Shown piece after piece: positions 20,772 through 30,156 of a stretch of DNA of 64,000 nt. Both the position numbers and the translations under genes were made by a program. A model generated the notes under the pieces. The model was not told the DNA's origin. It made no database searches and was given only the letters and a program-made list of their open reading frames with translations. The stretch is taken from positions 62,001 to 126,000 of the forward strand of contig JAFKAC010000067.1 in assembly GCA_025766275.1 (NCBI GenBank). The letters run 5' to 3'. Each line of letters begins with the position of its first letter. Position 1 is the first letter of the stretch. The DNA is from Lactarius indigo. Its lineage: Eukaryota; Basidiomycota; Agaricomycetes; Russulales; Russulaceae.

Positions 20772-23700
20772 TCACCGAAAGTCGCGGGCCGGCCAATCGC
20801 GCTGTTCCTCGGCAATGCGCTCTAACGCGGTGGCGCGCTCTAAGCGGTAGATCGCGTCGCGTCGATCGTCTTGTGCGCACTCGATCATTGCGCGGAGTTG
20901 ACTCACCCTCGCTCGAAGTCGATCCAGCTCGTAGCTGGCCGCGCGGAAGCGCGTGACCTCCGCGGTGAGCGATTCGTCGTTGATGCGATTGAGCGCGCGG
21001 TCGGTGATCTTGTCCGCCTCGAAGACGACGAGGTCCTCGTGCGGATACGTGGGGCGGAGTGCCGCGGATACGTGAGGTTCTGCGTAAAGGGGCTTACCAT
21101 AGACGTGTGGCGAGCCCGGTATAACTCCTAATATGAGGGGGTCTGCCCCTCCGATGATCTGGACGTGCGACACGTCCCTCTCTACTCCGTCCGGCCCGGT
21201 GATGGGGTATCGAATGTGATGGGGTCGTCGGTTCGCCCGGAACCCTTCAGGCGCAATGACATGCGCGGGGTCCTCGGCGGCGGTGAACGGACGGTGATTG
21301 GCGGCACCAGGCACGCGCACACGTCCTCGATACATGGGGGACCCGTCGGAGTAGACGAGCCAGGGCGTGATGAGGGGATTATCAGGGTCACGTTTCGTTC
21401 GAAGGAAGGTGTGTCTCGCCGGGTAATAATCTTCGTCGTCATGGCCAGCCTCAGCTGCCGCCATCGCTGCCGCTGCTCGCGCATCTCCCACAGTCGGGCC
21501 GCTGCCGAGTCCAGCTGTTCCTTCTGCCATGCTGCTGCTACCCTCTTCCAACCCTCCAACTCGTACTCCATCAGCGCTTGAACGCTGGTCGTTGCTCGGG
21601 AAAATTCCGCGAATGCCGATGAGGTCGTCGCTTGGGGGGATAGCGGCGATGGGTTCACGCTCACCGCTATCGTTTCGGAAGACGTGGACGACGGCTCGGT
21701 CGTCGTCAGGGGTGGTCGTCGGGTCTGGGAATCTGGTGACGACGTTGATCCATTCTTGTGCGGTGATGGGCCCCTCTGCTGGTGTAAGAGGTGTCCATGG
21801 CGTGAGCTGAGTGTTGGGAACTTCGGTGTCGTTGTCCTCCACCAAGAGGGCGCGGGCGTCTTCTGCGAGGGAGTCGAGGAGCTGTGCTTGTGTGACATGT
21901 CGCAGTGGGGATGTAGGCATGAGAGTGGTGGTAGAGCGTAGGAAGAGGGGATGACTGTCCTCTGTCCGAGTGACTCCCACTTTATCTCTTCTACCGTGGG
22001 TTTGCGCTTCCTGATATAGGCGAAGCGCTTCCGGTGCAAAGACGTTGTCTTTGTTGACCCACTGGTTCTCCGAGTCTGGGTACCCTTTCCATTTGATCAG
22101 GTATTGAAGGCGTTTTCCTCTGCTGAAATGCCGAGTGTCTAGAATGGCCTCGACTTCATATTCCTCTTCCCCATCTATCAGTTCGGGCGGTGGTCGTGTG
22201 AAGTTTTCTCCGTGCAAGGGAGTTTGCTTGTACGGTGTGAGAAGATCGATGTGAAACACTGGATGGATGCTCCATTGCGTGGGAAGTTCCAATCGATAGT
22301 TGTAGGGGGACATCACCTGTACCACCCGAAAGGGTCCGTGGCGTCGCGCCGCTAATTTCGCTGTAGGCTGATTGGTTCGGAGATGTTTACCCTCGAGCCA
22401 TACAAGGTCGTTGATGCTGAACTTGGGCGTATCTTTGTTGCGCACCCATGACTCTTGCGCCTTCTTTATAAGGCGTTGGGCGTCGTCTCTGGCTTCTTTC
22501 AGCTGTGTCAGTCGCGCGGTTGCGAGGGGAATGGGAGATGGCTTATCCGTCCAGTCCGCTTGTGGGTTATACCCCATCAGAAGTTGGAACGGCGATTTTC
22601 TAGTGTGTTCATGTGGCCAGTTGTTGTGCGCAAATTCGGCGATTGGTAGGTAAGCTTCCCAGTCGTCCTGCCGCTCATTTACCCAGAAGCGTAGGTACTG
22701 TTCCAGCCACTGGTTAGTTCGCTCGGACTGTCCATCAGTACGTGGGTGGTATGCGGTTGATATATTCTGTTGAATCCCCAGAATGCGGCATACTTCTCTG
22801 GTAAACTTGGATGTGAAGCATGGGTCGCGGTCGCTTATTATCTTGCGCGGCAATCCGAAGCGTTTGAACACCTGGGCGACATACAGAGTCGCCGTTTCTT
22901 CTGCGGTGATTTCTTCTCGGCATGGGATAAAGATCGAGGCCTTGCTGCAGTCGTGGTCTGTGACAGTTAGTATACTGTCATACCCCTTTGAAACGGGGAG
23001 TTTGGTGATGAAGTCCACCGCCACCATGTGGAACGGCATGGCTTCCAGTATCGGCGTGATGGGATGCAGCGCGGCTCGTATGGGCCTCGTGTTGACTTTA
23101 TTCCTTTGGCACTCTGCGCAGCCTTGTACGTACTCATATACGTCTCTTCGGAGTCGCGGCCACCAGTAGTGTCTCTCCAGGATACGTTGAGTTTTCGCAA
23201 TCCCCGGATGGCCATGTATTGGCAAGTCGTGATGGTCGTGTATTAGCACTCGTTGAGTCGACGCTGGCCCTGTGATTACGAACCTGCCGTCCTTGTACCA
23301 TTCTCCTTGTATTTTCTTAAGGTGATAAGGGTTGGTCCATATCTTGATCACCTCTTCATCTTGTTGGTGGCGTGGTTGTAGTAGGTTTGGGTTGGCGACG
23401 AAGGTGCGCGCGGTGTTAAGGGTTCGTACAAAGATTTCGGGGGGTAGGACCACTACTTCGCTGTTGTCTTCGACGCCTTGGTCGTAATCCGGTCGTCTTG
23501 ACAGTGCATCTGCCCGTCCGTTGTTCTTTCCTTTAATGTGATGAATCTCGAAGTCGTATTCAGAAAGTTCGAGTACTTCCCTGGCGACTCGCCTGCTGAT
23601 CTTCTGTGGTGACTTCCAGTACTGTAGGTTTAGATGGTCCGAATAGATTTTAATCTTGTGGGGGGCCCCTGCGAGAAGTGGGTGCCAGTTCCGTAGGGCC

Positions 23701-25436
23701 TTAACTATCGCGAGCAGCTCTAGGTTGTAGATGTCGTAGTTTCTTTCGGCTTCGGAAAGCGTCGCCGAGTAGTAACCTATGGGATGTCGCTTGCCGTCAG
23801 ATTTCCTTTGCAGTAATACGGCTCCCACTGCATAGCCCGAAGCGTCTACTTCCAATTCGAATGGATCTTGAAGGATGGGGTGTGCTAGCACCGGTTCCTC
23901 CGTCACAAGTCGTTTTAGGGTGTTAAATGCCTTTTCTTCTTCCCCAGTCCACTGCCATTCTTGGTCCTTCCGTGTTAGTTTAGTGAGTGGCTTAGCGTGA
24001 GTTGTGAAACCGCGGATGAAGAGTCTGTAAAAGTTACAAAAGCCGAGGAAAGAACGGACGTCTTTGACTTTTGTTGGTGTTGGCCAGTCCTTGATTCCTT
24101 GAACTTTTACGGGGTCCATTCGGGTCACCCCCCTTTCAAGGATTACCCCCAGGTAATCCATCCGTGGTTGATGGAACAGGCACTTCTCGAGTTTGAAGTA
24201 GAGGTCGTGTTCCTCCGCAACGCGCAAAACATCGCGGACGGCGTCTATATGGGCCGCTAGATCGTGATCAAAGTGAGTGGCGATACCAATATCGTCCATG
24301 TAGACGCGTATGGTAGTGCCCAGTTGTTCGTGCTTCGCTATGGTGTCGCGATAGATGTGGTTCATCATGGCTTGGAAGGTGGCGGGGGAGTTAGTGAGCC
24401 CGAAGAACATGACCGTGGGTTCGAAGAGGCCGAATTTAGTTTTGAACGCTGCCTTTTCTTGGTCGCCGTCGCGAATACGTATGTTGTTGTAGCCCCATCG
24501 GATGTCGAGTTTTGTATAGATGTGGGCATTGCTGAGGTCAAGGATGAGGTCCTGTATTAATGGTAGCGGGTATTGATTCCGAATGGTGTGGGAGTTGATG
24601 ACCCGGTAGTCCTGTACCGGGCGTAGTTTTCCGTCCTTCTTTTTAATGAAGAAAAAGGAGGATGCGTACGGAGAGATAGAGGGGCGCAAATACCCTTGCT
24701 TCAGTTTCTCCTCCAGAAACTCTTTGAGTTCGCCCTCCTCTTTTTGGGTCATAGGGTAGATTTTGCAGTCGATGGCAGCCGGCGCGGATGGTTTGAAGTC
24801 TATTGCGTGATCCCACGGTCTTGCCGGGGGGAAGCGGTGCGAGGCTTGCTCGTTGAAAAGTCTGGTAAACATTGCGTATTCCTGAGGGAGCACCGCTGCC
24901 ATTTGTTGTTGCTTCGCTTGTATGGCCAACTCCGTCGAGGTGGTGGCTCTAGCGAACGTTTCTTCCTCCAGTTCCCGCACAATGTCCTCCTTTTCGGCCA
25001 CAATGAGGGCTCGAATGGTCGTTGTTGATAGCAGCGCTTCGTTAGTTGCCAACATTATTGGCTGCATGTCGGGGTGTATGGTGGCAGTGGCCCAGCTGAT
25101 TGTTGGCTCGAATGCGCTTAGCCATGGGTAGCCTAGCACCATGTCTTCGCTTCCAAGGTCGGTGACCAGGAAGGTCATTTGCTTTATCTGTCCCCGTGTT
25201 TTCACTTCTAGGTTGACATAATGAGTGATCAACCCAGCTTTATTTTCCGTGTTGTCTATATTCCATATCTTGCGAGGCGTACTCAGCGGCTGTGTCTGGA
25301 TACCAGCCCGTTTTGCCAAGCTGGGTCGGATGAAGTTGTCGGTTGCGCCAGAGTCGACTAGCGCATTTGTTTCAGTCGTTTGGTAATTCGTATGGACAGT
25401 TACTGGGATTCTCATAGATCGGTAGCGCGTTGTCAC
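20772..25436 (-). CDS. Element E pol polyprotein, intact
   Basis: 1554 codons. Aspartic protease with D28-S-G-A; RT with SFFFIKKKDGKL and YMDD at residues 379-382; RNase H to about residue 650 (GRADALSRRPDY); integrase zinc finger (HGHPG, CAECQ), core with VDFITKLP (about 807), ISDRDP (about 868) and DGQSERT (about 905); chromodomain about 1085-1145 (LQYLIKWKGYPDSENQW). A further 400 residues follow, ending in a charged, probably coiled-coil region around SLTAEVTRFRAASYELDRLR. The frame has no suitable ATG at its start (25434-25436 is GTG), so it is presumably made by -1 frameshifting from gag. A TGA at 25452-25454 lies in the overlap. Confidence 0.93.
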   Translation of the reverse strand: MTTRYRSMRIPVTVHTNYQTTETNALVDSGATDNFIRPSLAKRAGIQTQPLSTPRKIWNIDNTENKAGLITHYVNLEVKTRGQIKQMTFLVTDLGSEDMVLGYPWLSAFEPTISWATATIHPDMQPIMLATNEALLSTTTIRALIVAEKEDIVRELEEETFARATTSTELAIQAKQQQMAAVLPQEYAMFTRLFNEQASHRFPPARPWDHAIDFKPSAPAAIDCKIYPMTQKEEGELKEFLEEKLKQGYLRPSISPYASSFFFIKKKDGKLRPVQDYRVINSHTIRNQYPLPLIQDLILDLSNAHIYTKLDIRWGYNNIRIRDGDQEKAAFKTKFGLFEPTVMFFGLTNSPATFQAMMNHIYRDTIAKHEQLGTTIRVYMDDIGIATHFDHDLAAHIDAVRDVLRVAEEHDLYFKLEKCLFHQPRMDYLGVILERGVTRMDPVKVQGIKDWPTPTKVKDVRSFLGFCNFYRLFIRGFTTHAKPLTKLTRKDQEWQWTGEEEKAFNTLKRLVTEEPVLAHPILQDPFELEVDASGYAVGAVLLQRKSDGKRHPIGYYSATLSEAERNYDIYNLELLAIVKALRNWHPLLAGAPHKIKIYSDHLNLQYWKSPQKISRRVAREVLELSEYDFEIHHIKGKNNGRADALSRRPDYDQGVEDNSEVVVLPPEIFVRTLNTARTFVANPNLLQPRHQQDEEVIKIWTNPYHLKKIQGEWYKDGRFVITGPASTQRVLIHDHHDLPIHGHPGIAKTQRILERHYWWPRLRRDVYEYVQGCAECQRNKVNTRPIRAALHPITPILEAMPFHMVAVDFITKLPVSKGYDSILTVTDHDCSKASIFIPCREEITAEETATLYVAQVFKRFGLPRKIISDRDPCFTSKFTREVCRILGIQQNISTAYHPRTDGQSERTNQWLEQYLRFWVNERQDDWEAYLPIAEFAHNNWPHEHTRKSPFQLLMGYNPQADWTDKPSPIPLATARLTQLKEARDDAQRLIKKAQESWVRNKDTPKFSINDLVWLEGKHLRTNQPTAKLAARRHGPFRVVQVMSPYNYRLELPTQWSIHPVFHIDLLTPYKQTPLHGENFTRPPPELIDGEEEYEVEAILDTRHFSRGKRLQYLIKWKGYPDSENQWVNKDNVFAPEALRLYQEAQTHGRRDKVGVTRTEDSHPLFLRSTTTLMPTSPLRHVTQAQLLDSLAEDARALLVEDNDTEVPNTQLTPWTPLTPAEGPITAQEWINVVTRFPDPTTTPDDDRAVVHVFRNDSGEREPIAAIPPSDDLIGIRGIFPSNDQRSSADGVRVGGLEEGSSSMAEGTAGLGSGPTVGDARAAAAMAAAEAGHDDEDYYPARHTFLRTKRDPDNPLITPWLVYSDGSPMYRGRVRVPGAANHRPFTAAEDPAHVIAPEGFRANRRPHHIRYPITGPDGVERDVSHVQIIGGADPLILGVIPGSPHVYGKPLYAEPHVSAALRPTYPHEDLVVFEADKITDRALNRINDESLTAEVTRFRAASYELDRLRARVSQLRAMIECAQDDRRDAIYRLERATALERIAEEQRDWPARDFR

Positions 25437-25480
25437 AATTGCAGAATTACATCAAAGAGCCCTCACCCAGACTGACGGGT

Positions 25481-27547
25481 TCAGGCGTCCCGAAAACCCT
25501 CTTTTCCCCATAGATCTTGGAGTATAAGATCTTTTACTTCATCCGTACTGTTGGCTACCTGTGTGAGCCATTCCTTGGCTTGTTCTCCCGCTGTTTTTGT
25601 ACTTGCTGCGTTGATTTGGGGTGCGGGCGTTACGCTTGGCGCCGGCAACATATACCCAGGCAGCGATGGCATGTATTGTGATGGCGCGTACTGTGAGACG
25701 GGTCCTTGAGGGTATCCCGTAGTTTCGGTCATGCGGCTACTGGATGGGGCAGCCTGCCATTGTTGCTGCATACGCGGATATGGGCAATTTCGTGAGAGGT
25801 GGCCAGGAGCGTGACAGTTATAGCAAAGGACATTCCTTAAGTCCCTTCGAGATCCTCCTCTCCCTCGTCCTCTAGTTCCCGGTCCTCCTCTTGGCGGGAA
25901 CGGTGGTGTAGGCCAATCACGATGTGGCAGTTTGTTGAAATCGATGTCTTCGGACCCCGCGAGCCTTACCTTTGCACGGTCAGCCGAGGTGTCCATTGCC
26001 CACGGGTTAGTTTGTGGCAGGTTCTGTGGGAGTGTCCATCCTGCATTGCCGCCCTGCTTCTTTGGTTGCGTTGTCGTATTTTTGTATTCGTTGAGTCGTG
26101 CCTTGAGGTGGATATAGTTCTTCTGCCACTTGAGGACGGCCCTTTTCCAGTCATCGAACGTGACGGGGTCGTCGAACTGAAACGCGTTCTTGAACAGTTC
26201 CTTGGGTAGACCCGACGTGAAGAGGTCGATGGTTTGGGGTTCATTGAGGCGATAGTGAGCTTTCCGTGCGAGCTGTTCAAAGTCATTGACGTACTTGTCA
26301 ATGTCTTCTCCCGTCATTTTGTAACCTTTTCGTAGTATCGCTTGGGCTTGTTCCCTTTCCAGCGTGTTTTCGAACCTCTGGCTGAATCCATCGGCTACGG
26401 CGTTCCATAGGTCGCGAGTGTAGGGACTTATTCCCCGTTGTATCTGCCTGTTGAGCCAGTTCAGGAAGGATAGAACCCATTCGCTGACCGCTCCGCCTTT
26501 GATGTAGGAAAGGAACAGAAGGCATCTTCTGTAGTCGTTGCACATGATAGGGGCGTCCAAATTCATGCCCCAATAGACATGCCACTGCGTTAGGAATTGG
26601 TCTACTTTGAGTCTGTCTCCGTCAAAAATGGAAGGTGGCTCGCCGGTTAGTTTTTCGTTATGATGTCCTCCTCCTTCGGCATTTCCACCACCTCCTCCTC
26701 CTTCGCCATCACCTCCTCCACCTCCTGGCGGTCCCATGGGTGGCATTCTTGGTGGTTCGGTTCTTCGTAGATCAAACGGGATACCCCCCCCTGGTGGCGG
26801 TGGCGGGTCTTCGCCCAGTCCTCCCATTCCTGGTGGGAGGTCTAGTGCGGGTTGTCGTCCGGATGGGGGGTCTCCTCGATCTGACCCTATTGCTTGGAAG
26901 ATGGCTGCGTCGTCTGCAGTCATTCGTACACCGGTTTCAGGGTTAATGGGCATGAGGATTTCTCGCGCTTCTTCCCATATTGCGCGCGCTTCTTCAATCG
27001 CGACCTCTTCCATTGCTCTTGTTATTGTTGCCATAATGGCTGGTGATCGGATGTGAATTGGCTCTGGTTCGGTAATGTGTGCGGACTCAGCTCGTTCGAT
27101 GAGGAGATCTTGTATAGCTCCCCCGCTAGTTTCTGTCTGATTCGGCTCTCGTCCTTCACTCTCGTCTTGGCTTTGTTCCTCTTCTTCTGATATCACTTCT
27201 CCAGTAGAGTGTTCTCGTACTTGCCCGTCGATGGGGCCCCAATCTGCTCGGCTGTTGAGTTCTCGGGCGTCGATATCGCACCGGTACCTAGGTCCTGCTG
27301 GTCGTATGACGTCCCACTGGGAGTCTATGGGATTCCACGTAACCTCCGTCCAACACAAGTGGTCGAAGTTGAACTCAACTGGTTGGAACCTACTAGGTCC
27401 GTTGAACTCCACAAAATATCCGGTTTCTTCTTGTCTTTCCCTCCAACTAGCGGCTTGTAGAAAGCGCGTGGGGACGTTACGTTCTCCTCTTCTTGGGAGC
27501 GAATATGGACGGAAGTTCGTCCACTGGTCTCTTGTTGTTACGGCCAC
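25481..27547 (-). CDS. Element E gag, intact frame opening with GTG
   Basis: 688 codons. An N-terminal domain (YFVEFNGPSRFQPVEFNFDHL) is followed by an acidic linker and a Gly/Pro-rich stretch. The retrotransposon gag/capsid domain runs about 320-470 (FLTQWHVYWGMN ... YVNDFEQLARKAHYRL). The zinc knuckle CYNCHAPGHLSRNC lies at about 574-587. It would form the virus-like particle and bind RNA. The frame begins just after the primer-binding site at ACCGTGGCC; the first codon is GTG where the older relative C has ATG, and no upstream in-frame ATG exists. The frame ends DLWGKEGFRDA and stops by TGA at 25481-25483. Confidence 0.9.
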   Translation of the reverse strand: MAVTTRDQWTNFRPYSLPRRGERNVPTRFLQAASWRERQEETGYFVEFNGPSRFQPVEFNFDHLCWTEVTWNPIDSQWDVIRPAGPRYRCDIDARELNSRADWGPIDGQVREHSTGEVISEEEEQSQDESEGREPNQTETSGGAIQDLLIERAESAHITEPEPIHIRSPAIMATITRAMEEVAIEEARAIWEEAREILMPINPETGVRMTADDAAIFQAIGSDRGDPPSGRQPALDLPPGMGGLGEDPPPPPGGGIPFDLRRTEPPRMPPMGPPGGGGGDGEGGGGGGNAEGGGHHNEKLTGEPPSIFDGDRLKVDQFLTQWHVYWGMNLDAPIMCNDYRRCLLFLSYIKGGAVSEWVLSFLNWLNRQIQRGISPYTRDLWNAVADGFSQRFENTLEREQAQAILRKGYKMTGEDIDKYVNDFEQLARKAHYRLNEPQTIDLFTSGLPKELFKNAFQFDDPVTFDDWKRAVLKWQKNYIHLKARLNEYKNTTTQPKKQGGNAGWTLPQNLPQTNPWAMDTSADRAKVRLAGSEDIDFNKLPHRDWPTPPFPPRGGPGTRGRGRGGSRRDLRNVLCYNCHAPGHLSRNCPYPRMQQQWQAAPSSSRMTETTGYPQGPVSQYAPSQYMPSLPGYMLPAPSVTPAPQINAASTKTAGEQAKEWLTQVANSTDEVKDLILQDLWGKEGFRDA
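25493..25499 (-). other. GGGTTTT slippery heptamer of element E
   Basis: On the minus strand it reads G GGT TTT in the gag frame, 10 nt before the gag stop codon. A -1 slip enters the pol frame but meets TGA at 25452-25454. Confidence 0.6.
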
Positions 27548-27553
27548 GGTGAT

Positions 27554-27564
27554 ATCTTGGTCTT
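27554..27564 (-). other. Element E self-complementary primer-binding site
   Basis: The minus strand reads AAGACCAAGAT, two bases inside the 5' LTR. It is the exact reverse complement of the 11 nt ATCTTGGTCTT that begin about 34 nt after the TATA box in the LTR. Confidence 0.65.
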
Positions 27565-27566
27565 AA

Positions 27567-28060
27567 TGTAACGCCATCACGACGTTAGCTCGACTTGAGC
27601 TCTATAGAGGCGGTAACAACTTAGCGGATGTTCTGAGGACACGAAGATCCAGACATGACGAATGTCTTGAAGACACGAAGGTCCAAGCGTAGGCGACGGT
27701 GAACACTCGAAGGTGCACCTACTCAAAGAGGCGGTGGAAGAGAGAGAGATAGAAGGAGAAACAAGTGACGATTCAAGAAGACCAAGATGGCGTATCTTGG
27801 TCTTCACATGACAGATTAAATACAAGTTGAGCAGGCTTTCAAGCGCTGCTATGAGTCACGGTAATGTAGCGTCCAACGTATCGCGTAAGTAGCTCGAACC
27901 CTAATACTACTACTACTAGTATTAGTGGCATAGTCCTCAGTCAGCAATCAGCGCGCAATCTCCTATTGTACTCGTAATCGCCTATCGTAAGTCCGCAACT
28001 AATCTACCTTACCGCCGTAGTTGCAACCGGTACAGTAAGGGTATGGTCCGAAACGTAACA
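27567..28060 (-). repeat. Element E 5' LTR with promoter
   Basis: The minus-strand TATA-like TATTTAA is at 27816-27822. Next comes a perfect hairpin, GAAGACCAAGAT-loop-ATCTTGGTCTTC (27777-27805). The second arm read on the minus strand, starting at 27788, is the predicted transcript 5' end. Confidence 0.92.
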
Positions 28061-28065
28061 GTCTA

Positions 28066-29448
28066 GAAGAGTGGAACTTAGAAGACGGCATTATCTTGTT
28101 CAAAGGACAAGTCTACGTTCCAAAAGACAACAACTTATGAAGAGACATTGTTAAAACATACCACGACCACATCGCCACAGGACATCCAGGGTGATGGAAA
28201 ACCTATGAGTTAATATCTCAAGACTTCTGGTGGCCAGGCATATCAACATTTGTTAAAACCTATGTCGATGGTTGCGCCACATGTCAAACCACTAAAATCA
28301 AACCACGTACCCAAGTACCCCTACAACCAAATGCAATACCTGAAGAAATATGGGGAACCATCACAATGGACTTCATCACCGACCTTCCCCTTTCCCACAA
28401 CTACGATTCACTATTTGTAGTGGTTGACCGACTCAGCAAAGCAATAGTCATTTCCCCTTGCAACAAAACTATCACTGCAGACGAAACAGCCCAACTCTAC
28501 CTTGAAAACGTCTGGAGACGTACTGGCCTACCTCGACAGGTTATTTCCGACAGAGGCCCCCAATTTGCATCAAAGGTCATGCAAGAAATTTGGAACAAAC
28601 TTGGAGTCAAATCCACACTATCTACAGCTTTCCACCCACAAACCGATGGAGAAACTGAACGTGTCAACCAAGAACTTGAACAATACCTCCATGTCTTCTG
28701 CAACTTCCAACAAGATAACTGGGTGGATCTAATCCCATTCATGGAATTTGCACACAATGCCCAACAACATAGTGCAACCCACAAATCACCCTTTGAGGTT
28801 TGGTACAGATACAAACCAGAGTTCATTCCCCCTACCCACTTCATCACCAAAATACCTGCAGCTGAAGAGAGACTAAATGCGCTAAATCAAATCCGCTCTG
28901 AAGTTACCGCAGCCCTTAAGGTAGCAGCAGAAGTCATGAGAGGGTCGAAAATACCCACCCCCTCTCACGAATTCAAGACAGGTGATCTAGTCTGGCTGGA
29001 AGGGACCAACATCCATACTACCCACCCCAAAGCTAAACTTGCCCCATGACATCACGGCCCCTTTAAGGTCCTTTTCACCTGGGGAGTCAATTGCAAACTC
29101 CAACTTCCAAAGACATGGCGCATTCATCCAGTCTTCCACAACTCCTTGATCTCCCTGTACAAAGAAAACACTACACATGGACCCAACTTCACCAGACCAC
29201 CCCCTGAAATCATCCAAGGGGAAGACGAACACTACGAAGTTGAAAAAGTCCTGCAATCCAAGGTATCGCCTAACAAGAAGGGCATACTCTACTTGATCAA
29301 GTGGAAGGGGTATCCCGACTCCAAAAACTCCTGGCTCCCCTCCTCCCAAATGACCCATGCGCAAGACCTTGTTGTTCAATTTCACAAGTCCAACCCCAGT
29401 GCCCCTAAACCAAAGTCAACTAGTGCTAGTGGAATAGCACGACGTTAA
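28066..29448 (+). pseudogene. Element D pol, integrase and chromodomain
   Basis: This continues pol after element E. The integrase zinc finger (GHPG, CATCQTTK) is followed by the core with MDFITDLP, VISDRGPQ and DGETERVNQE, and the chromodomain (LYLIKWKGYPDSKNSW) near 29286. It ends with TAA at 29446-29448. There is no long extension after the chromodomain, unlike A, E, F and G. TGA stops are at 28137, 28192 and 29047, all at Arg-like positions. Confidence 0.9.
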
Positions 29449-29456
29449 AAAGGGGA
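29447..29456 (+). promoter_or_regulatory. Polypurine tract of element D
   Basis: AAAAAGGGGA overlaps the pol stop codon and lies 3 nt before the 3' LTR. Confidence 0.75.
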
Positions 29457-29459
29457 TAC

Positions 29460-30156
29460 TGTCACGAACCTATAAACCCAGTCATGACTCAAGGTGCTTA
29501 AAAGACCGGTCTGATCTGGACCGGGCTTATGTCATCAACTTCCTAAAAGGGGAAATCCGAAATCGGAGTTTGAATTTCGCTCTCCGATGGTCATGTGATG
29601 TGTCACGTGATTACTCTGTTGTTTCAAGTCACATGTGTACATGCACGTGTATCAATCAACGGTTGATCGTTTATCAACCAATGAAGATAATCAACCAAGT
29701 CACAAGGAACATGTGTTCTTATCGTGGGTTCTGCAGCTGCTGCGGAATCATGCCACTATGGCGCAATATGGCATCATCGACTGCGGCGCAGTTGTACCAT
29801 GCTTATCTTTTATTCTGATTGGACAGTATTAATAACTAGTCTCTGGAATGTTCCAATCCGCAGTATTGCGCAGCACTCGTGGACAGGCCCTAAGCCTGCC
29901 CTAAACCTATGCACAGACCACTCCCTGTAGTATATAAGCTAGCACAATCTATTGGACAGTCCCTCAGACTGTCCACTTGTGACATCTTCCCTCTTGCCTC
30001 TCAGCTCCCTCAAGTGCCCCACCTTGTGTGTGCCACTATTCCCTTTGAGCCAAGACGCCTCCTCTTCGCCCCCTTCGACGCTCTCTCCATCTCTACCTTG
30101 CCCGCCATCGTCACCAACCGTATCCCTCGCTGTCGAGTGACAGTGAGTTCACCACA
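29460..30156 (+). repeat. Element D 3' LTR
   Basis: 697 bp, the same length as the 5' LTR. It is followed by the second AATTC copy at 30157-30161. Confidence 0.95.

Larger units (their letters stand above)
20247..28060 (-). mobile_element. Element E: young, nearly intact Ty3/gypsy chromovirus
   Basis: 7814 bp with 494-bp LTRs at each end (20247-20740 and 27567-28060) and the duplication GTCTA (20242-20246 and 28061-28065). The LTRs differ at only three sites, all CpG transitions, so this is the youngest insertion. It encodes full-length gag (688 codons) and pol (1554 codons) with no internal stop. It lies inside D's pol, which lies inside element C. Confidence 0.96.
12110..30156 (+). mobile_element. 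Element D: complete LTR chromovirus with extra 5' ORFs and nested insertions
   Basis: Two 697-bp LTRs (12110-12806 and 29460-30156) enclose the element, and AATTC flanks it at 12105-12109 and 30157-30161. The LTRs differ at about 20 positions, nearly all transitions at CpG. Without its nested insertions (two copia LTRs and element E) it is about 9 kb: LTR, primer-binding site, ORF1, ORF2, gag, pol, polypurine tract, LTR. Several TGA stops inactivate gag and pol. It is inserted into element C's RT. Confidence 0.95.

Noticed and set aside
20871..27566. Many ORFs opposite gag and pol of element E, some over 100 codons
   Set aside because: They are antisense shadows of the intact gag and pol frames with no recognisable motifs; element F shows the same pattern.
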